A stretch of 64,000 nt of DNA from Pseudomonas sp. RIT288 (GTDB lineage: Bacteria; Pseudomonadota; Gammaproteobacteria; Pseudomonadales; Pseudomonadaceae): NCBI RefSeq assembly GCF_000631985.1, contig NZ_JFYN01000007.1, positions 123,528 to 187,527 on the forward strand, given 5' to 3'. Of this stretch, positions 51,600 to 61,318 are shown piece by piece. The notes beneath the pieces were generated by a model. The model had not been told where the DNA came from. It made no database searches and saw nothing but the letters and a program-made list of their open reading frames with translations. The position numbers were made by a program, and so were the translations under genes. Within the stretch, counting starts at the first letter, position 1. Every line of letters starts with the position of its first letter.

Positions 51600-54500
51600 A
51601 TGGCGTTCTTCACCGCAGCCAGCAAAGCCGACTTCCAGCACCAACTGCAAGCGGCACTGGCGCAGCACATCAGTGAACAGGCACTGCCACAAGTGGCGCT
51701 GTTCGCTGAACAATTCTTCGGCATCATTTCCCTGGACGAGCTGACTCAACGTCGTCTCTCCGACCTCGCTGGCTGTACTCTTTCCGCGTGGCGCCTGCTT
51801 GAGCGCTTCGATCACACGCAACCGCAAGTGCGCGTCTACAACCCTGATTACGAACGCCACGGCTGGCAGTCGACGCACACCGCGGTCGAAGTGCTGCACC
51901 ACGACCTGCCGTTCCTGGTCGACTCGGTCCGCACCGAGCTGAACCGTCGCGGCTACAGCATCCACACCCTGCAGACCACCGTGCTCAGCGTGCGTCGCGG
52001 CAGCAAGGGCGAACTGCTGGAAATCCTGCCGAAGGGCAGCACCGGCGAAGGCGTGCTGCACGAGTCGCTGATGTACCTGGAAATCGACCGCTGCGCCAAT
52101 GCGGCCGAACTGAATGTGCTGAGCAAAGAGCTGGAGCAGGTGCTCGGTGAAGTGCGCGTCGCGGTCGCTGATTTCGAGCCGATGAAGGCCAAGGTGCAGG
52201 AGATCCTCACCAAGCTCGATCACAGCGCATTCGCCGTCGATGCCGACGAAAAGACCGAAATCAAGAGCTTCCTGGAATGGCTGGTGGGCAACCACTTCAC
52301 CTTCCTCGGCTACGAAGAGTTCACCGTTGTCGATCAGGCCGATGGCGGCCATATCGAATACGACCAGAATTCCTTCCTCGGTCTGACCAAACTGCTGCGC
52401 ACCGGCCTGACCAACGAAGACCGTCACATCGAAGACTACGCGGTGAACTACCTGCGCGAACCGACCCTGCTGTCGTTCGCCAAGGCTGCGCACCCGAGCC
52501 GCGTACACCGTCCGGCCTACCCGGATTACGTGTCGATCCGTGAACTCGACGCTGACGGCAACGTCATCAAGGAACACCGCTTCATGGGCCTGTACACCTC
52601 CTCGGTGTATGGCGAGAGCGTGCGGGTCATCCCGTTCATCCGCCGCAAGGTCGAAGAAATCGAACGCCGTTCCGGCTTCCAGTCCAAGGCTCACCTGGGC
52701 AAGGAACTGGCGCAGGTGCTCGAAGTGCTGCCGCGTGACGACCTGTTCCAGACCCCGGTCGACGAACTGTTCAGCACCGTGATGTCGATCGTGCAGATCC
52801 AGGAACGCAACAAGATCCGCGTGTTCCTGCGCAAAGACCCGTACGGTCGCTTCTGCTACTGCCTGGCCTACGTGCCGCGCGACATCTATTCCACCGAAGT
52901 GCGCCAGAAGATCCAGCAGGTGCTGATGGAGCGCCTGAAGGCCACCGACTGCGAGTTCTGGACCTTCTTCTCCGAGTCCGTGCTGGCTCGCGTGCAACTG
53001 ATCCTGCGTGTCGATCCGAAGAACCGCATCGACATCGATCCGCTGCTGCTGGAAAAAGAAGTGGTACAGGCCTGCCGCAGCTGGCAGGACGACTACGCCG
53101 CACTGACCGTCGAAAGCTTCGGCGAAGCTCACGGCACCAACGTGCTGGCGGATTTCCCGAAAGGCTTCCCGGCGGGTTACCGCGAGCGTTTCGCGGCGCA
53201 TTCGGCCGTGGTCGACATGCAGCATCTGCTGAGCCTGAACGAAAAAAATCCGCTGGTGATGAGCTTCTATCAGCCGCTGGGCCAGGTGTCCGGCCAGCGC
53301 GAGCTGCATTGCAAGCTGTACCACGCCGACACCCCGCTGGCGCTGTCCGACGTCTTGCCGATTCTGGAAAACCTCGGCCTGCGCGTGCTGGGTGAGTTCC
53401 CGTACCGTCTGCGCCACACCAATGGCCGCGAGTTCTGGATCCACGACTTTGCGTTCACCGCGGCGGAAGGTCTGGAGCTGGATATCCAGCAACTCAACGA
53501 CACCCTGCAGGACGCGTTCGTCCACATCGTCCGTGGCGATGCCGAGAACGATGCGTTCAACCGTCTGGTGCTGACCGCCGGTCTGCCATGGCGCGACGTG
53601 GCACTGCTGCGCGCTTATGCCCGTTACCTGAAGCAGATTCGTCTGGGCTTCGACCTGGGTTACATCGCCAGCACCCTGAACAACCACACCGACATCGCTC
53701 GCGAGCTGACCCGGTTGTTCAAGACCCGTTTCTACCTGGCGCGCAAGCTGGGCAGCGATGATCTGGAAGACAAGCAACAACGTCTGGAACAGGCGATTCT
53801 CACCGCACTGGACGACGTTCAGGTGCTCAACGAAGACCGCATCCTGCGTCGTTACCTGGACCTGATCAAAGCCACCCTGCGGACCAACTTCTATCAGACT
53901 GATGCCAACGGCCAGAACAAGTCGTACTTCAGCTTCAAGTTCAACCCGCACGCGATCCCTGAGCTGCCGAAGCCGGTACCGAAGTTCGAAATCTTCGTTT
54001 ACTCGCCACGCGTCGAAGGCGTGCACCTGCGCTTCGGCAACGTTGCGCGCGGTGGTCTGCGCTGGTCCGACCGTGAAGAAGACTTCCGTACCGAAGTCCT
54101 CGGCCTGGTAAAAGCCCAGCAAGTGAAGAACTCGGTCATCGTGCCGGTGGGTGCGAAGGGCGGCTTCCTGCCGCGTCGCCTGCCACTGGGCGGCAGCCGT
54201 GACGAGATCGCGGCCGAGGGCATCGCCTGCTACCGCATCTTCATTTCCGGTCTGCTGGACATCACCGACAACCTGAAAGACGGCGCGCTGGTGCCGCCGG
54301 CCAACGTTGTGCGTCATGACGACGATGACCCGTACCTGGTGGTGGCCGCGGACAAGGGCACGGCGACCTTCTCCGACATCGCCAACGGCATCGCCATCGA
54401 CTACGGTTTCTGGCTGGGCGACGCGTTCGCCTCCGGTGGTTCCGCCGGTTACGACCACAAGAAAATGGGCATCACCGCCAAGGGCGCGTGGGTCGGCGTA

Positions 54501-56495
54501 CAGCGCCACTTCCGCGAGCGCGGCATCAATGTTCAGGAAGACAGCATCACGGTGGTCGGCGTCGGTGACATGGCCGGTGACGTGTTCGGTAACGGCCTGT
54601 TGATGTCCGACAAGCTGCAACTGGTCGCTGCCTTCAACCACATGCACATCTTCATCGATCCGAACCCGAACCCGGCGACCAGCTTCGTCGAGCGTCAGCG
54701 CATGTTCGACCTGCCGCGTTCGGCCTGGACCGACTACGACACCAGCATCATGTCTGAAGGCGGCGGCATCTTCTCGCGCAGCGCGAAGAGCATCGCCATC
54801 TCGCCGCAGATGAAAGAACGCTTCGACATCAAGGCCGACAAGCTGACTCCTACCGAACTGCTGAACGCCTTGCTCAAGGCGCCGGTGGATCTGTTGTGGA
54901 ACGGCGGTATCGGTACTTACGTCAAGGCCAGCACCGAAAGCCATGCCGACGTGGGCGACAAGGCCAACGACGCACTGCGCGTGAACGGCAACGAGCTGCG
55001 CTGCAAAGTCGTGGGCGAGGGCGGTAACCTCGGCATGACCCAACTGGGTCGTGTGGAATTCGGTCTCAATGGCGGCGGTTCCAACACCGACTTCATCGAC
55101 AACGCCGGCGGCGTGGACTGCTCCGACCACGAAGTGAACATCAAGATCCTGCTGAACGAAGTGGTTCAGGCCGGTGACATGACCGACAAGCAACGCAATC
55201 AGTTGCTGGCGAGCATGACTGACGAAGTCGGTGGTCTGGTGCTGGGCAACAACTACAAGCAGACCCAGGCTCTGTCCCTGGCGGCGCGTCGTGCCTACGA
55301 GCGCATTGCCGAGTACAAGCGTCTGATGAGTGATCTGGAAGGCCGTGGCAAGCTGGACCGTGCGATCGAGTTCCTGCCGACCGAAGAGCAGATCAACGAG
55401 CGCGTTGCGGCGGGCCATGGCCTGACCCGTCCCGAGCTGTCGGTGCTGATCTCGTACAGCAAGATCGACCTCAAGGAACAGCTGCTGAACTCGCTGGTGC
55501 CGGACGACGACTACCTGACCCGCGACATGGAAACGGCGTTCCCGCCGACCCTGGTCAGCAAGTTCTCCGAAGCCATGCGTCGTCACCGTCTGAAGCGCGA
55601 GATCGTCAGCACCCAGATCGCCAACGATCTGGTCAACCACATGGGCATCACCTTCGTTCAACGACTCAAAGAGTCGACCGGCATGAGCCCGGCGAACGTG
55701 GCCGGCGCTTACGTGATCGTGCGTGACATCTTCCACCTCCCGCACTGGTTCCGTCAGATCGAAGCGCTGGACTATCAGGTCTCCGCTGACGTACAGCTGG
55801 AGCTGATGGACGAGCTGATGCGTCTGGGCCGCCGTGCTACACGCTGGTTCCTGCGTGCCCGTCGCAACGAGCAGAACGCTGCCCGTGACGTCGCGCATTT
55901 CGGTCCGCACCTGAAGGAGCTGGGTCTGAAGCTCGACGAACTGCTGAGCGGCGAAATCCGTGAAAACTGGCAGGCGCGTTATCAGGCCTACGTCGCGGCC
56001 GGTGTGCCGGAGTTGCTGGCGCGTATGGTGGCGGGTACCTCGCACCTGTACACCCTGCTGCCGATCATCGAAGCGTCCGACGTCACGGGCCAGGATCCGG
56101 CCGAAGTGGCCAAGGCCTACTTCGCCGTCGGCAGTGCGCTGGACATCACCTGGTACCTGCAACAGATCAGCGCGCTGCCGGTTGAAAACAACTGGCAGGC
56201 CCTGGCCCGCGAAGCGTTCCGTGATGATGTGGACTGGCAGCAACGTGCGATCACCATCTCTGTCCTGCAACAGGGCGACGGCACTCAGGACGTGGAAGCA
56301 CGCCTGGCGCTGTGGATGGCACAGCACGAAAGCATGATCGAGCGCTGGCGCGCCATGCTGGTGGAAATCCGTGCTGCGAGCGGCACTGATTACGCCATGT
56401 ACGCCGTTGCCAACCGTGAGCTGCTTGACCTCGCGTTGAGCGGTCAGGCGGTGGTGCCTGCGGCTGCTGCGAATGCCGAGCTTGAACTGGCCTGA
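51600..56495 (+). CDS. gdhB: NAD-dependent glutamate dehydrogenase, large type
   Basis: Catabolic enzyme of 1631 residues, matching the roughly 1600-residue class known from Pseudomonas aeruginosa. It converts glutamate to 2-oxoglutarate and ammonia with NAD. A long N-terminal regulatory half, with ACT-like segments (residues about 60-450), precedes the dehydrogenase core at about 800-1250. Core landmarks are GGLRWSDREEDFRTEVLGLV, the lysine-containing VPVGAKGGFL, VVGVGDMAGDVFGNGLL and the later EGGNLGMTQLGR. The C-terminal helical part is family-typical. The ATG at 51600 follows GCGGAGTACC; upstream in-frame sequence lacks family character. It helps arginine and glutamate use as carbon sources. 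Confidence 0.96.
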   Translation: MAFFTAASKADFQHQLQAALAQHISEQALPQVALFAEQFFGIISLDELTQRRLSDLAGCTLSAWRLLERFDHTQPQVRVYNPDYERHGWQSTHTAVEVLHHDLPFLVDSVRTELNRRGYSIHTLQTTVLSVRRGSKGELLEILPKGSTGEGVLHESLMYLEIDRCANAAELNVLSKELEQVLGEVRVAVADFEPMKAKVQEILTKLDHSAFAVDADEKTEIKSFLEWLVGNHFTFLGYEEFTVVDQADGGHIEYDQNSFLGLTKLLRTGLTNEDRHIEDYAVNYLREPTLLSFAKAAHPSRVHRPAYPDYVSIRELDADGNVIKEHRFMGLYTSSVYGESVRVIPFIRRKVEEIERRSGFQSKAHLGKELAQVLEVLPRDDLFQTPVDELFSTVMSIVQIQERNKIRVFLRKDPYGRFCYCLAYVPRDIYSTEVRQKIQQVLMERLKATDCEFWTFFSESVLARVQLILRVDPKNRIDIDPLLLEKEVVQACRSWQDDYAALTVESFGEAHGTNVLADFPKGFPAGYRERFAAHSAVVDMQHLLSLNEKNPLVMSFYQPLGQVSGQRELHCKLYHADTPLALSDVLPILENLGLRVLGEFPYRLRHTNGREFWIHDFAFTAAEGLELDIQQLNDTLQDAFVHIVRGDAENDAFNRLVLTAGLPWRDVALLRAYARYLKQIRLGFDLGYIASTLNNHTDIARELTRLFKTRFYLARKLGSDDLEDKQQRLEQAILTALDDVQVLNEDRILRRYLDLIKATLRTNFYQTDANGQNKSYFSFKFNPHAIPELPKPVPKFEIFVYSPRVEGVHLRFGNVARGGLRWSDREEDFRTEVLGLVKAQQVKNSVIVPVGAKGGFLPRRLPLGGSRDEIAAEGIACYRIFISGLLDITDNLKDGALVPPANVVRHDDDDPYLVVAADKGTATFSDIANGIAIDYGFWLGDAFASGGSAGYDHKKMGITAKGAWVGVQRHFRERGINVQEDSITVVGVGDMAGDVFGNGLLMSDKLQLVAAFNHMHIFIDPNPNPATSFVERQRMFDLPRSAWTDYDTSIMSEGGGIFSRSAKSIAISPQMKERFDIKADKLTPTELLNALLKAPVDLLWNGGIGTYVKASTESHADVGDKANDALRVNGNELRCKVVGEGGNLGMTQLGRVEFGLNGGGSNTDFIDNAGGVDCSDHEVNIKILLNEVVQAGDMTDKQRNQLLASMTDEVGGLVLGNNYKQTQALSLAARRAYERIAEYKRLMSDLEGRGKLDRAIEFLPTEEQINERVAAGHGLTRPELSVLISYSKIDLKEQLLNSLVPDDDYLTRDMETAFPPTLVSKFSEAMRRHRLKREIVSTQIANDLVNHMGITFVQRLKESTGMSPANVAGAYVIVRDIFHLPHWFRQIEALDYQVSADVQLELMDELMRLGRRATRWFLRARRNEQNAARDVAHFGPHLKELGLKLDELLSGEIRENWQARYQAYVAAGVPELLARMVAGTSHLYTLLPIIEASDVTGQDPAEVAKAYFAVGSALDITWYLQQISALPVENNWQALAREAFRDDVDWQQRAITISVLQQGDGTQDVEARLALWMAQHESMIERWRAMLVEIRAASGTDYAMYAVANRELLDLALSGQAVVPAAAANAELELA

Positions 56496-56511
56496 GTAGT
56501 GGTTGAATGAG

Positions 56512-56546
56512 AAAGCCCCGGTGTCGTGAGATGCCGGGGCTTTTTT
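56512..56546 (+). terminator. intrinsic terminator
   Basis: Stem AAAGCCCCGG with CCGGGGCTTT and a 12-base loop, followed by a T-run. It closes the glutamate dehydrogenase transcript. Confidence 0.9.
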
Positions 56547-56580
56547 GTGTCTGTTGGTTTTGTGGTGGTCGGGCTGGCCC

Positions 56581-56648
56581 CTTCGCGAGCAGGCTCACTC
56601 CTACAAGGGAAACGCATTCCAACTGTAGGAGTGAGCCTGCTCGCGATG
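56581..56648. repeat. two family 1 REP arms, outward inverted pair
   Basis: TTCGCGAGCAGGCTCACTCC and TGTAGGAGTGAGCCTGCTCG face each other across about 20 bases. Confidence 0.85.
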
Positions 56649-56660
56649 AGGGCCTGACTA

Positions 56661-57374
56661 TCAATACAACTTATGTGCTTGTTTGTTATCAAGCATCGAC
56701 ACTTTATCTGCCGGTCTGGTCAATAAATTACTCAGCGACTGATCAAACTTCTGCAATGCCCGAACTTGCACATCCTGCTGTTGATTAATATCCGCTACGA
56801 TCTCGTCCGAACCTTTGAAGTCCGCCCACACCGGCGTCAGTTCCTTCGCTTCCGAACCTTTCGCCGTACCGATGTAGTTCAACTTCGCATCATAAAAATC
56901 CGCACTGACATCAGCCTTGATGTCGGAGCTGCGCGAGGTGATCAACTGGCTGTGGGTATCGACGATTGCCACCACATCGGGGTGCGCCGCGCGCAGGCTC
57001 TGCATGTCCGGGTACACCGTGACTGAACCGAACTGGCGTTGCAGCGAGGCCTTGACCCAGTCCACGGCCATGTCCGGTTTCGAGGTGTTTACGTAGGCGT
57101 CGTGGATCGGCTGCACCAGCAGGCTCTGGCCGAAACCGGTGCCGGCGTTGGCCTGGTAGTTACGCAGGTATTCGCGGTTGGTCAGGGTGCTGGGGCTGTA
57201 GACCACGCCCAGTGACACGCCGGGACCGCTTTGCACATGGACGGCGCTGCTGCGACCGACCGGTTGGGTGAACAGTGTATCGAGGGACGAAACCGCTTTC
57301 GGTGCGGTGGGTACTGAACAGGCGGACAAGGCTAAAACCGATATCGCCAAGGTACTGGCAAACGCAAGTTTCAT
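56661..57374 (-). CDS. lipoprotein of unknown function
   Basis: Predicted lipoprotein of 237 residues with signal MKLAFASTLAISVLALSAC and lipobox LSAC at residue 19. The mature domain has a central strand-rich part (VVAIVDTHSQLITSRSSDIK, ADVSADFYDAKLNYIGTAKG) resembling small periplasmic lipoproteins with a TolB-like or DUF-type alpha/beta fold, and a C-terminal helix (QVRALQKFDQSLSNLL). I do not recognise the family. The upstream extension to 57443 was rejected because the signal peptide fixes the start. Confidence 0.7.
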   Translation of the reverse strand: MKLAFASTLAISVLALSACSVPTAPKAVSSLDTLFTQPVGRSSAVHVQSGPGVSLGVVYSPSTLTNREYLRNYQANAGTGFGQSLLVQPIHDAYVNTSKPDMAVDWVKASLQRQFGSVTVYPDMQSLRAAHPDVVAIVDTHSQLITSRSSDIKADVSADFYDAKLNYIGTAKGSEAKELTPVWADFKGSDEIVADINQQQDVQVRALQKFDQSLSNLLTRPADKVSMLDNKQAHKLY

Positions 57375-57555
57375 GGTGAGTCTCCCGTGAAACAACTTCA
57401 GTCGGAAAGTCAGAGTTGTCGCGGCTGTGGGTGACGGGCGCACGACAGTTGACTCAGACTAAACCCGCCAACCTGTAAATAAGCTGACAATTTTTCGAGT
57501 TGTGGCGATGCATTAGTTTGATTGGCTTTAAGGCAAATCGGTTAATTGCCTCGGG

Positions 57556-57596
57556 AAATAAACAGGCGCAAAACAGTGTTTTGCGCCTGTTTATTT
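57556..57596. terminator. strong bidirectional terminator
   Basis: An almost fully paired 20-bp palindrome (AAATAAACAGGCGCAAAACA with its complement) with flanking A/T-rich sequence on both sides. It lies downstream of the cupin gene on the minus strand. Confidence 0.85.
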
Positions 57597-57615
57597 ATGG
57601 CTGTGCAAATAACCA

Positions 57616-58017
57616 TCAGTTTTTCAAGGGGATCAGCACTTGCTCGTCTGGGGCCAACACCATGAACACCAGCAACTTCGCCGGTTTGCTTTTGCTGGCG
57701 TTTTTCGACACCAGGTGTTCGGAGCCGGCCGGCTCATACCAGAACTGGCCTTTCTTGTAGGTGATCGGCTGTTCGCCCTTGACCTGGGAAATCACTTCGC
57801 CTTCGAGCACGTAGGCCATGGCGGTGCCGTCGTGTTTGTGGGCGATGGAGGATTGGCCGGGTTTGTAGTCGACTTCGATCATCATGGCTTTCTTGCCGGG
57901 GGCGTTTTTCAGCATCTGGTCTTGCAGCACTGTGACTTTCTCGGACGGGTCATGGGCCAGTGCAACGGCGGACATGGACAGGGCGAGAACGGCGGTGAAG
58001 AGGTGCAGGGCTTTCAT
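57616..58017 (-). CDS. periplasmic cupin-domain protein
   Basis: Secreted protein of 133 residues. The signal peptide is about residues 1-21 (LFTAVLALSMSAVALA, cleavage before HDPSEK). A single cupin domain follows with histidines in SIAHKHDGTAMAYVLEGEV and EPAGSEHLVSKNASK, so a metal site is likely. Its role is unknown; small periplasmic cupins often bind or sense metal ions or stress compounds. GGAGG lies just before the ATG at 58017, and a terminator follows. Confidence 0.85.
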   Translation of the reverse strand: MKALHLFTAVLALSMSAVALAHDPSEKVTVLQDQMLKNAPGKKAMMIEVDYKPGQSSIAHKHDGTAMAYVLEGEVISQVKGEQPITYKKGQFWYEPAGSEHLVSKNASKSKPAKLLVFMVLAPDEQVLIPLKN

Positions 58018-58129
58018 GGTGGATCACCTGGAGGAGGAGGGGGTGGTGATCACAGTAGTCTGCGGGTTAGGTCAAGCAAACGGCCAATATTCGGGAAGAT
58101 CGGGTGACCAATCGGCTGTGTCCAAAAGC

Positions 58130-58200
58130 AAAAGATCGCAGCCTTCGGCAGCTCCTACAGGGATTGCGTAGGAGCTGCCGAAGGCTGCGATCTTTTGATC
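58130..58200. repeat. two family 2 REP arms, outward inverted pair
   Basis: AAAAGATCGCAGCCTTCGGC and GTAGGAGCTGCCGAAGGCTG flank about a dozen bases. Confidence 0.85.
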
Positions 58201-58206
58201 TTGCTT

Positions 58207-58500
58207 CTAAACGATAGGGAAACTGTTGAAATCCACACTGTTGGCCAGACGGCTATCGATCAAGTCGATAAACCCCTGCGCCTCGGGGCGGTTGAAGTGC
58301 GCCTGCATCGCCGCCTCGGACTGCCAGTGAGCGCTGACTGTCCAGCGGTGGCTGTCATCGGGGCAGCGGTCGACCATATAAGACTCGCAGCCCGGTGTCT
58401 GGCGCAAAGTGTCGACGATCTTCTGCAACTGCCGGCCAAGCTCATCCGAACGGCCGGCGGCCGCTCGCACCTCTACGGTGTTGATCACTTCGTTGGACAT
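58207..58500 (-). CDS. antibiotic biosynthesis monooxygenase (ABM)-fold protein
   Basis: Small cytosolic protein of 97 residues (MSNEVINTVEVRAAAGRSDE) with the dimeric alpha/beta-barrel pattern of the ABM family: NTVEVRAAAG, LRQTPGCESYMVDRCPDDSH and HFNRPEAQGFID. Members include quinol monooxygenases and haem-degrading enzymes, but many are uncharacterised. It lies beside the MocR-type regulator and may be one of its targets. Confidence 0.85.
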   Translation of the reverse strand: MSNEVINTVEVRAAAGRSDELGRQLQKIVDTLRQTPGCESYMVDRCPDDSHRWTVSAHWQSEAAMQAHFNRPEAQGFIDLIDSRLANSVDFNSFPIV

Positions 58501-58623
58501 TGCTCACACTCCTGAATCAGGCCGGACGAATCCTGCTCATTGAGGGATAACGCCTGTGCAGAATAGGCCTGCACCTGCTGATCACCAATAACCAATCGGC
58601 GGTTAATCGCCCAGACCAATCAT

Positions 58624-60057
58624 TCACGCCACTTGTTGCAGGATGTCGCGCAGGCGATCCAGAGCGGTGTCGATATCGAGGGTTTCAATGGCGCCGAAGC
58701 CGAAGTACAGGCCGCTCTTCACCGGCTGTTGATAATGAAAAATGTCGATGGAATACAGCCCGACCTCGACTTTTTTCGCCAGTTCGATCACCAGCGCCAG
58801 GTCGATCGGCACCTTGCACAGTACCGCCATGTGGAACCCGGCACTGGGCGGTATCGCCTCCAGCCATGGCGCCAGATCCGTGGCCATGCGCGCCAGAATC
58901 CGCTCGCGGCGTTGGGCGTAAATCCCGTGGCAACGGCGGATGTGCTTGAGCAGGCAGCCTTCGGCGATGAACTTGGCCAGCGCCCATTGCGGCAGGGTCG
59001 AGGCGTGCAGGTCGGTGAGCTGCTTGGCGCGGATCACCGCTTCGAGAATCGCCGGCGGCAGGATCGCGTAACCCAGGCGCAACTCCGGCAGCAAGGTCTT
59101 GGAGAAGGTGCCAACGTAGGCCACGATGCCGCGCTGGTCGAGGCTGAACAAAGAGTCCGTCGGCCGCCCTTCGTAGCGGAACTCGCTGTCATAGTCGTCC
59201 TCGATGATGATCGCGCCCAGCTCATGAGCGCGGGCCAGCAAGGCCTCGCGGCGTGCCTGGCTCATCGGCATGCCCAACGGGAACTGGTGCGACGGCGTGA
59301 CGTAAATCAGCCGCGTGCCCTCGGGAATCTGCTCGACCACAATCCCTTCGGCATCCACCGGCACGCCGACCACCTCGGCACCGTGGGTGCCGAACAGCAG
59401 ACGCGCGGGCGGATAACCCGGGTCTTCCATCGCCACCCGACTGCCGGGGCTGATCAGCACGCGGGTGATCAGGTCCAGCGCCTGCTGCGCGCCGTTGCAC
59501 ACCACGATGTCTTCGTCCTGACAGTTGATCCCGCGCGAAAACGCGATGTGCCGGGCAATCGCATTGCGCAGCGCCGGCAGGCCTTCAGGCACGCTGTAGA
59601 AACCTTTGGAACCGGCCATCTGGCGCATCGCGTGCGACACGCAACGGCGCCAGTCGTCATGCGGGAACTGGCCCTTGCTGGTGGCGCCGCCGATGAAGTC
59701 GTAACGCAGCGAGCCTTCCAGCGACGGGTGGCGCAAGAACACCGGCAGATTGCGCCAGCGCTCGATCACCTCGGCGCTGGCCAGTTCGGTGTGGCTTTGC
59801 TTGCGCTGGATCTGCGCCGGGCGGGCGTTGACGTAGGTGCCTTTGCCGATCACCCCGGTGAGAAAGTTTTCGTAAGTCAGCTGCGCGTAGGTGTCAGAAA
59901 TGGTCTTGCGCGAGATCCCCAGTTGCTCGGCCAGCAGACGGCTGGGCGGCAACTGCGTGCCGGCAGCCAGCCGCCCGGACTCGATGGCGCCGCGCAGTTG
60001 GTTGTACAACTGGCCGGCCAGGTCCTTGCGGCCATTGATCACGACGTGAAGTTCCAT
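58624..60057 (-). CDS. MocR-type regulator (GntR helix-turn-helix fused to aminotransferase domain)
   Basis: Regulator of 477 residues. The N-terminal winged helix (about 1-75) is of GntR type (LPPSRLLAEQLGISRKTISD, YAQLTYENFLTGVIGKGTYV). The C-terminal fold-type I aminotransferase-like domain carries PLP contacts, including DPGYPPARLLF, the aspartate in IIIEDDYDSEF, and the probable PLP lysine in GTFSKTLLPELRLGY. Such proteins sense amino compounds through PLP. It is divergent from the AhpD-like gene at 60370, a typical activator-target arrangement. The upstream frame to 60246 runs through a REPIN and was rejected. Confidence 0.92.
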   Translation of the reverse strand: MELHVVINGRKDLAGQLYNQLRGAIESGRLAAGTQLPPSRLLAEQLGISRKTISDTYAQLTYENFLTGVIGKGTYVNARPAQIQRKQSHTELASAEVIERWRNLPVFLRHPSLEGSLRYDFIGGATSKGQFPHDDWRRCVSHAMRQMAGSKGFYSVPEGLPALRNAIARHIAFSRGINCQDEDIVVCNGAQQALDLITRVLISPGSRVAMEDPGYPPARLLFGTHGAEVVGVPVDAEGIVVEQIPEGTRLIYVTPSHQFPLGMPMSQARREALLARAHELGAIIIEDDYDSEFRYEGRPTDSLFSLDQRGIVAYVGTFSKTLLPELRLGYAILPPAILEAVIRAKQLTDLHASTLPQWALAKFIAEGCLLKHIRRCHGIYAQRRERILARMATDLAPWLEAIPPSAGFHMAVLCKVPIDLALVIELAKKVEVGLYSIDIFHYQQPVKSGLYFGFGAIETLDIDTALDRLRDILQQVA

Positions 60058-60164
60058 ACCGACGCGGCTCCGGGGGGCGATTGAGGTGTCGGCCAGATTA
60101 ACGCTGTTGCGTGAATGGCAGTAGTTGCGCAGCACAAAAACCCGAAATTGGTCACCGTCCCCCT

Positions 60165-60253
60165 TGTAGGAGTGAGCCTGCTCGCGATGACGTCGGCACA
60201 TCCAACATGGCGGTGACTGAATGACCGCTATCGCGAGCAGGCTCACTCCTACA
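60165..60253. repeat. REPIN, family 1 variant
   Basis: Inverted TGTAGGAGTGAGCCTGCTCG arms inside the divergent gap between the MocR-type regulator and the AhpD-like gene. Confidence 0.9.
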
Positions 60254-60369
60254 AGGTTGTGTGTTTGGCCGGGGGGCAGTGGTGTAGCGATATTCCGTGG
60301 AATTGGGGCTGTAACGCCGGCAGCACTGCGCTTACCGTGAACTCATCATTCCGCTTCCCGAGACCTGCC

Positions 60370-60810
60370 ATGTCCCCGCGTCTGGACTACTACAACGCAT
60401 CGCCCAAGGCGATGAAAGCGATGATCGCCATGGAGGCGCTGACCAGCGACCTGAGTATCGAGGCGCCGCTGTTGCAACTGATCAGGATCCGCGCCTCGCA
60501 GCTCAACGGCTGCGCGTTCTGCACCGACATGCATTCGGTGGACGCACGGCGGGCCGGGGAGAGCGACCGGCGTTTGTATGCGATTGCGGTGTGGCGCGAC
60601 AGCAGCTTTTTCAATCCGCGTGAGCGAGCGGCGCTGGCCTGGGCGGAGGCGGTGACGCTGTTGGCTGAAAGCCATGTGCCGGACGATGTTTACCAGATGG
60701 CCAAAGCGCAATTCAGTGAGGCTGAACTGGTGGATTTGACCATGGCCGTGACCACCATCAATAGCTGGAATCGTCTCGCAGTAAGCTTTCGCCAAACCCC
60801 AAGCGATTGA
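60370..60810 (+). CDS. AhpD/carboxymuconolactone decarboxylase-family protein
   Basis: Protein of 146 residues (MSPRLDYYNASPKAMKAMIA) with the AhpD-type redox motif NGCAFCTDMHSVDARRAG near residue 52, containing the CxxC pair and nearby histidine. A helical remainder follows (LLAESHVPDDVYQMAKAQFS, VDLTMAVTTINSWNRLAVSF). It is probably a peroxidase-type or peroxide-linked reductase. CGAGACCTGCC precedes the ATG. Divergence from the MocR-type regulator suggests regulation by it. Confidence 0.9.
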   Translation: MSPRLDYYNASPKAMKAMIAMEALTSDLSIEAPLLQLIRIRASQLNGCAFCTDMHSVDARRAGESDRRLYAIAVWRDSSFFNPRERAALAWAEAVTLLAESHVPDDVYQMAKAQFSEAELVDLTMAVTTINSWNRLAVSFRQTPSD

Positions 60811-60823
60811 CGTGCACATCACC

Positions 60824-60956
60824 TGTGGCGAGGGAGCTTGCTCCCGCTCGGCTACGCAGCAGTCGCAAAACCTTTGCATGCGGTCTGTCAGTTAAAACCG
60901 GTTCGGCAGATTTGGGGGCGCTACGCACCCCAGCGGGAGCAAGCTCCCTCGCCACA
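60824..60956. repeat. REPIN, family 3
   Basis: Inverted TGTGGCGAGGGAGCTTGCTC arms 133 bases apart. This family differs in sequence from the other two and appears only once in the window. A partial family 2 element (GCGATCTTTTGACTTTGATG) follows at about 60979. Confidence 0.85.
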
Positions 60957-61003
60957 AAGTTTGGTTTTCAGTTTGGCTGCGATCTTTTGACTTTGATGTT
61001 TCC

Positions 61004-61318
61004 CTAATTCGGTGGGCGTTGCGGTTTGACTGAAGTGCCGAAGGTATTGCCCATGCGTGTGCCCGTCGCCGCCGGGGTCGCGAGGCCAACCTGATTCGGT
61101 GGCCGCTTGTTCACCGGCACGTTCAGCGCTTCCTGATTCTTCTGCGCAGCGGCAGCGCCCTCGGGATTGTTGCCCATCTGTTGGCTCAGGCAATCGTAAT
61201 TCGGCGCCTTGTAGCCGCCCACCGTCACCTCTATACAGCCCAGTGGCTGTTCGGCGTGGGCGCTGGCGAAGGCGCTCAGCAGCAGCCCGCCGAGGGCGAT
61301 TTTCCACAGTGATTTCAT
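61004..61318 (-). CDS. small secreted protein of unknown function
   Basis: Protein of 104 residues with a signal peptide (MKSLWKIALGGLLLSAFASA, cleavage before EQPLGCIEV). The mature part has two cysteines (GCIEVTVGGYKAPNYDCLSQ) that may form a disulfide, then a low-complexity, proline-rich end (SVKPQRPPN). I do not recognise a family. The ATG at 61318 is divergent from the STN-domain gene, 123 bases away. Function cannot be inferred. Confidence 0.7.
   Translation of the reverse strand: MKSLWKIALGGLLLSAFASAHAEQPLGCIEVTVGGYKAPNYDCLSQQMGNNPEGAAAAQKNQEALNVPVNKRPPNQVGLATPAATGTRMGNTFGTSVKPQRPPN

Noticed and set aside
51582..56327. 1581-codon open frame on the minus strand
   Set aside because: It is the antisense shadow of the glutamate dehydrogenase gene, produced by high-GC codon bias; its protein is rich in Gln, His, Arg and Val with no domain. 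The same applies to 602-2320, 7045-9414 and 37538-40090.
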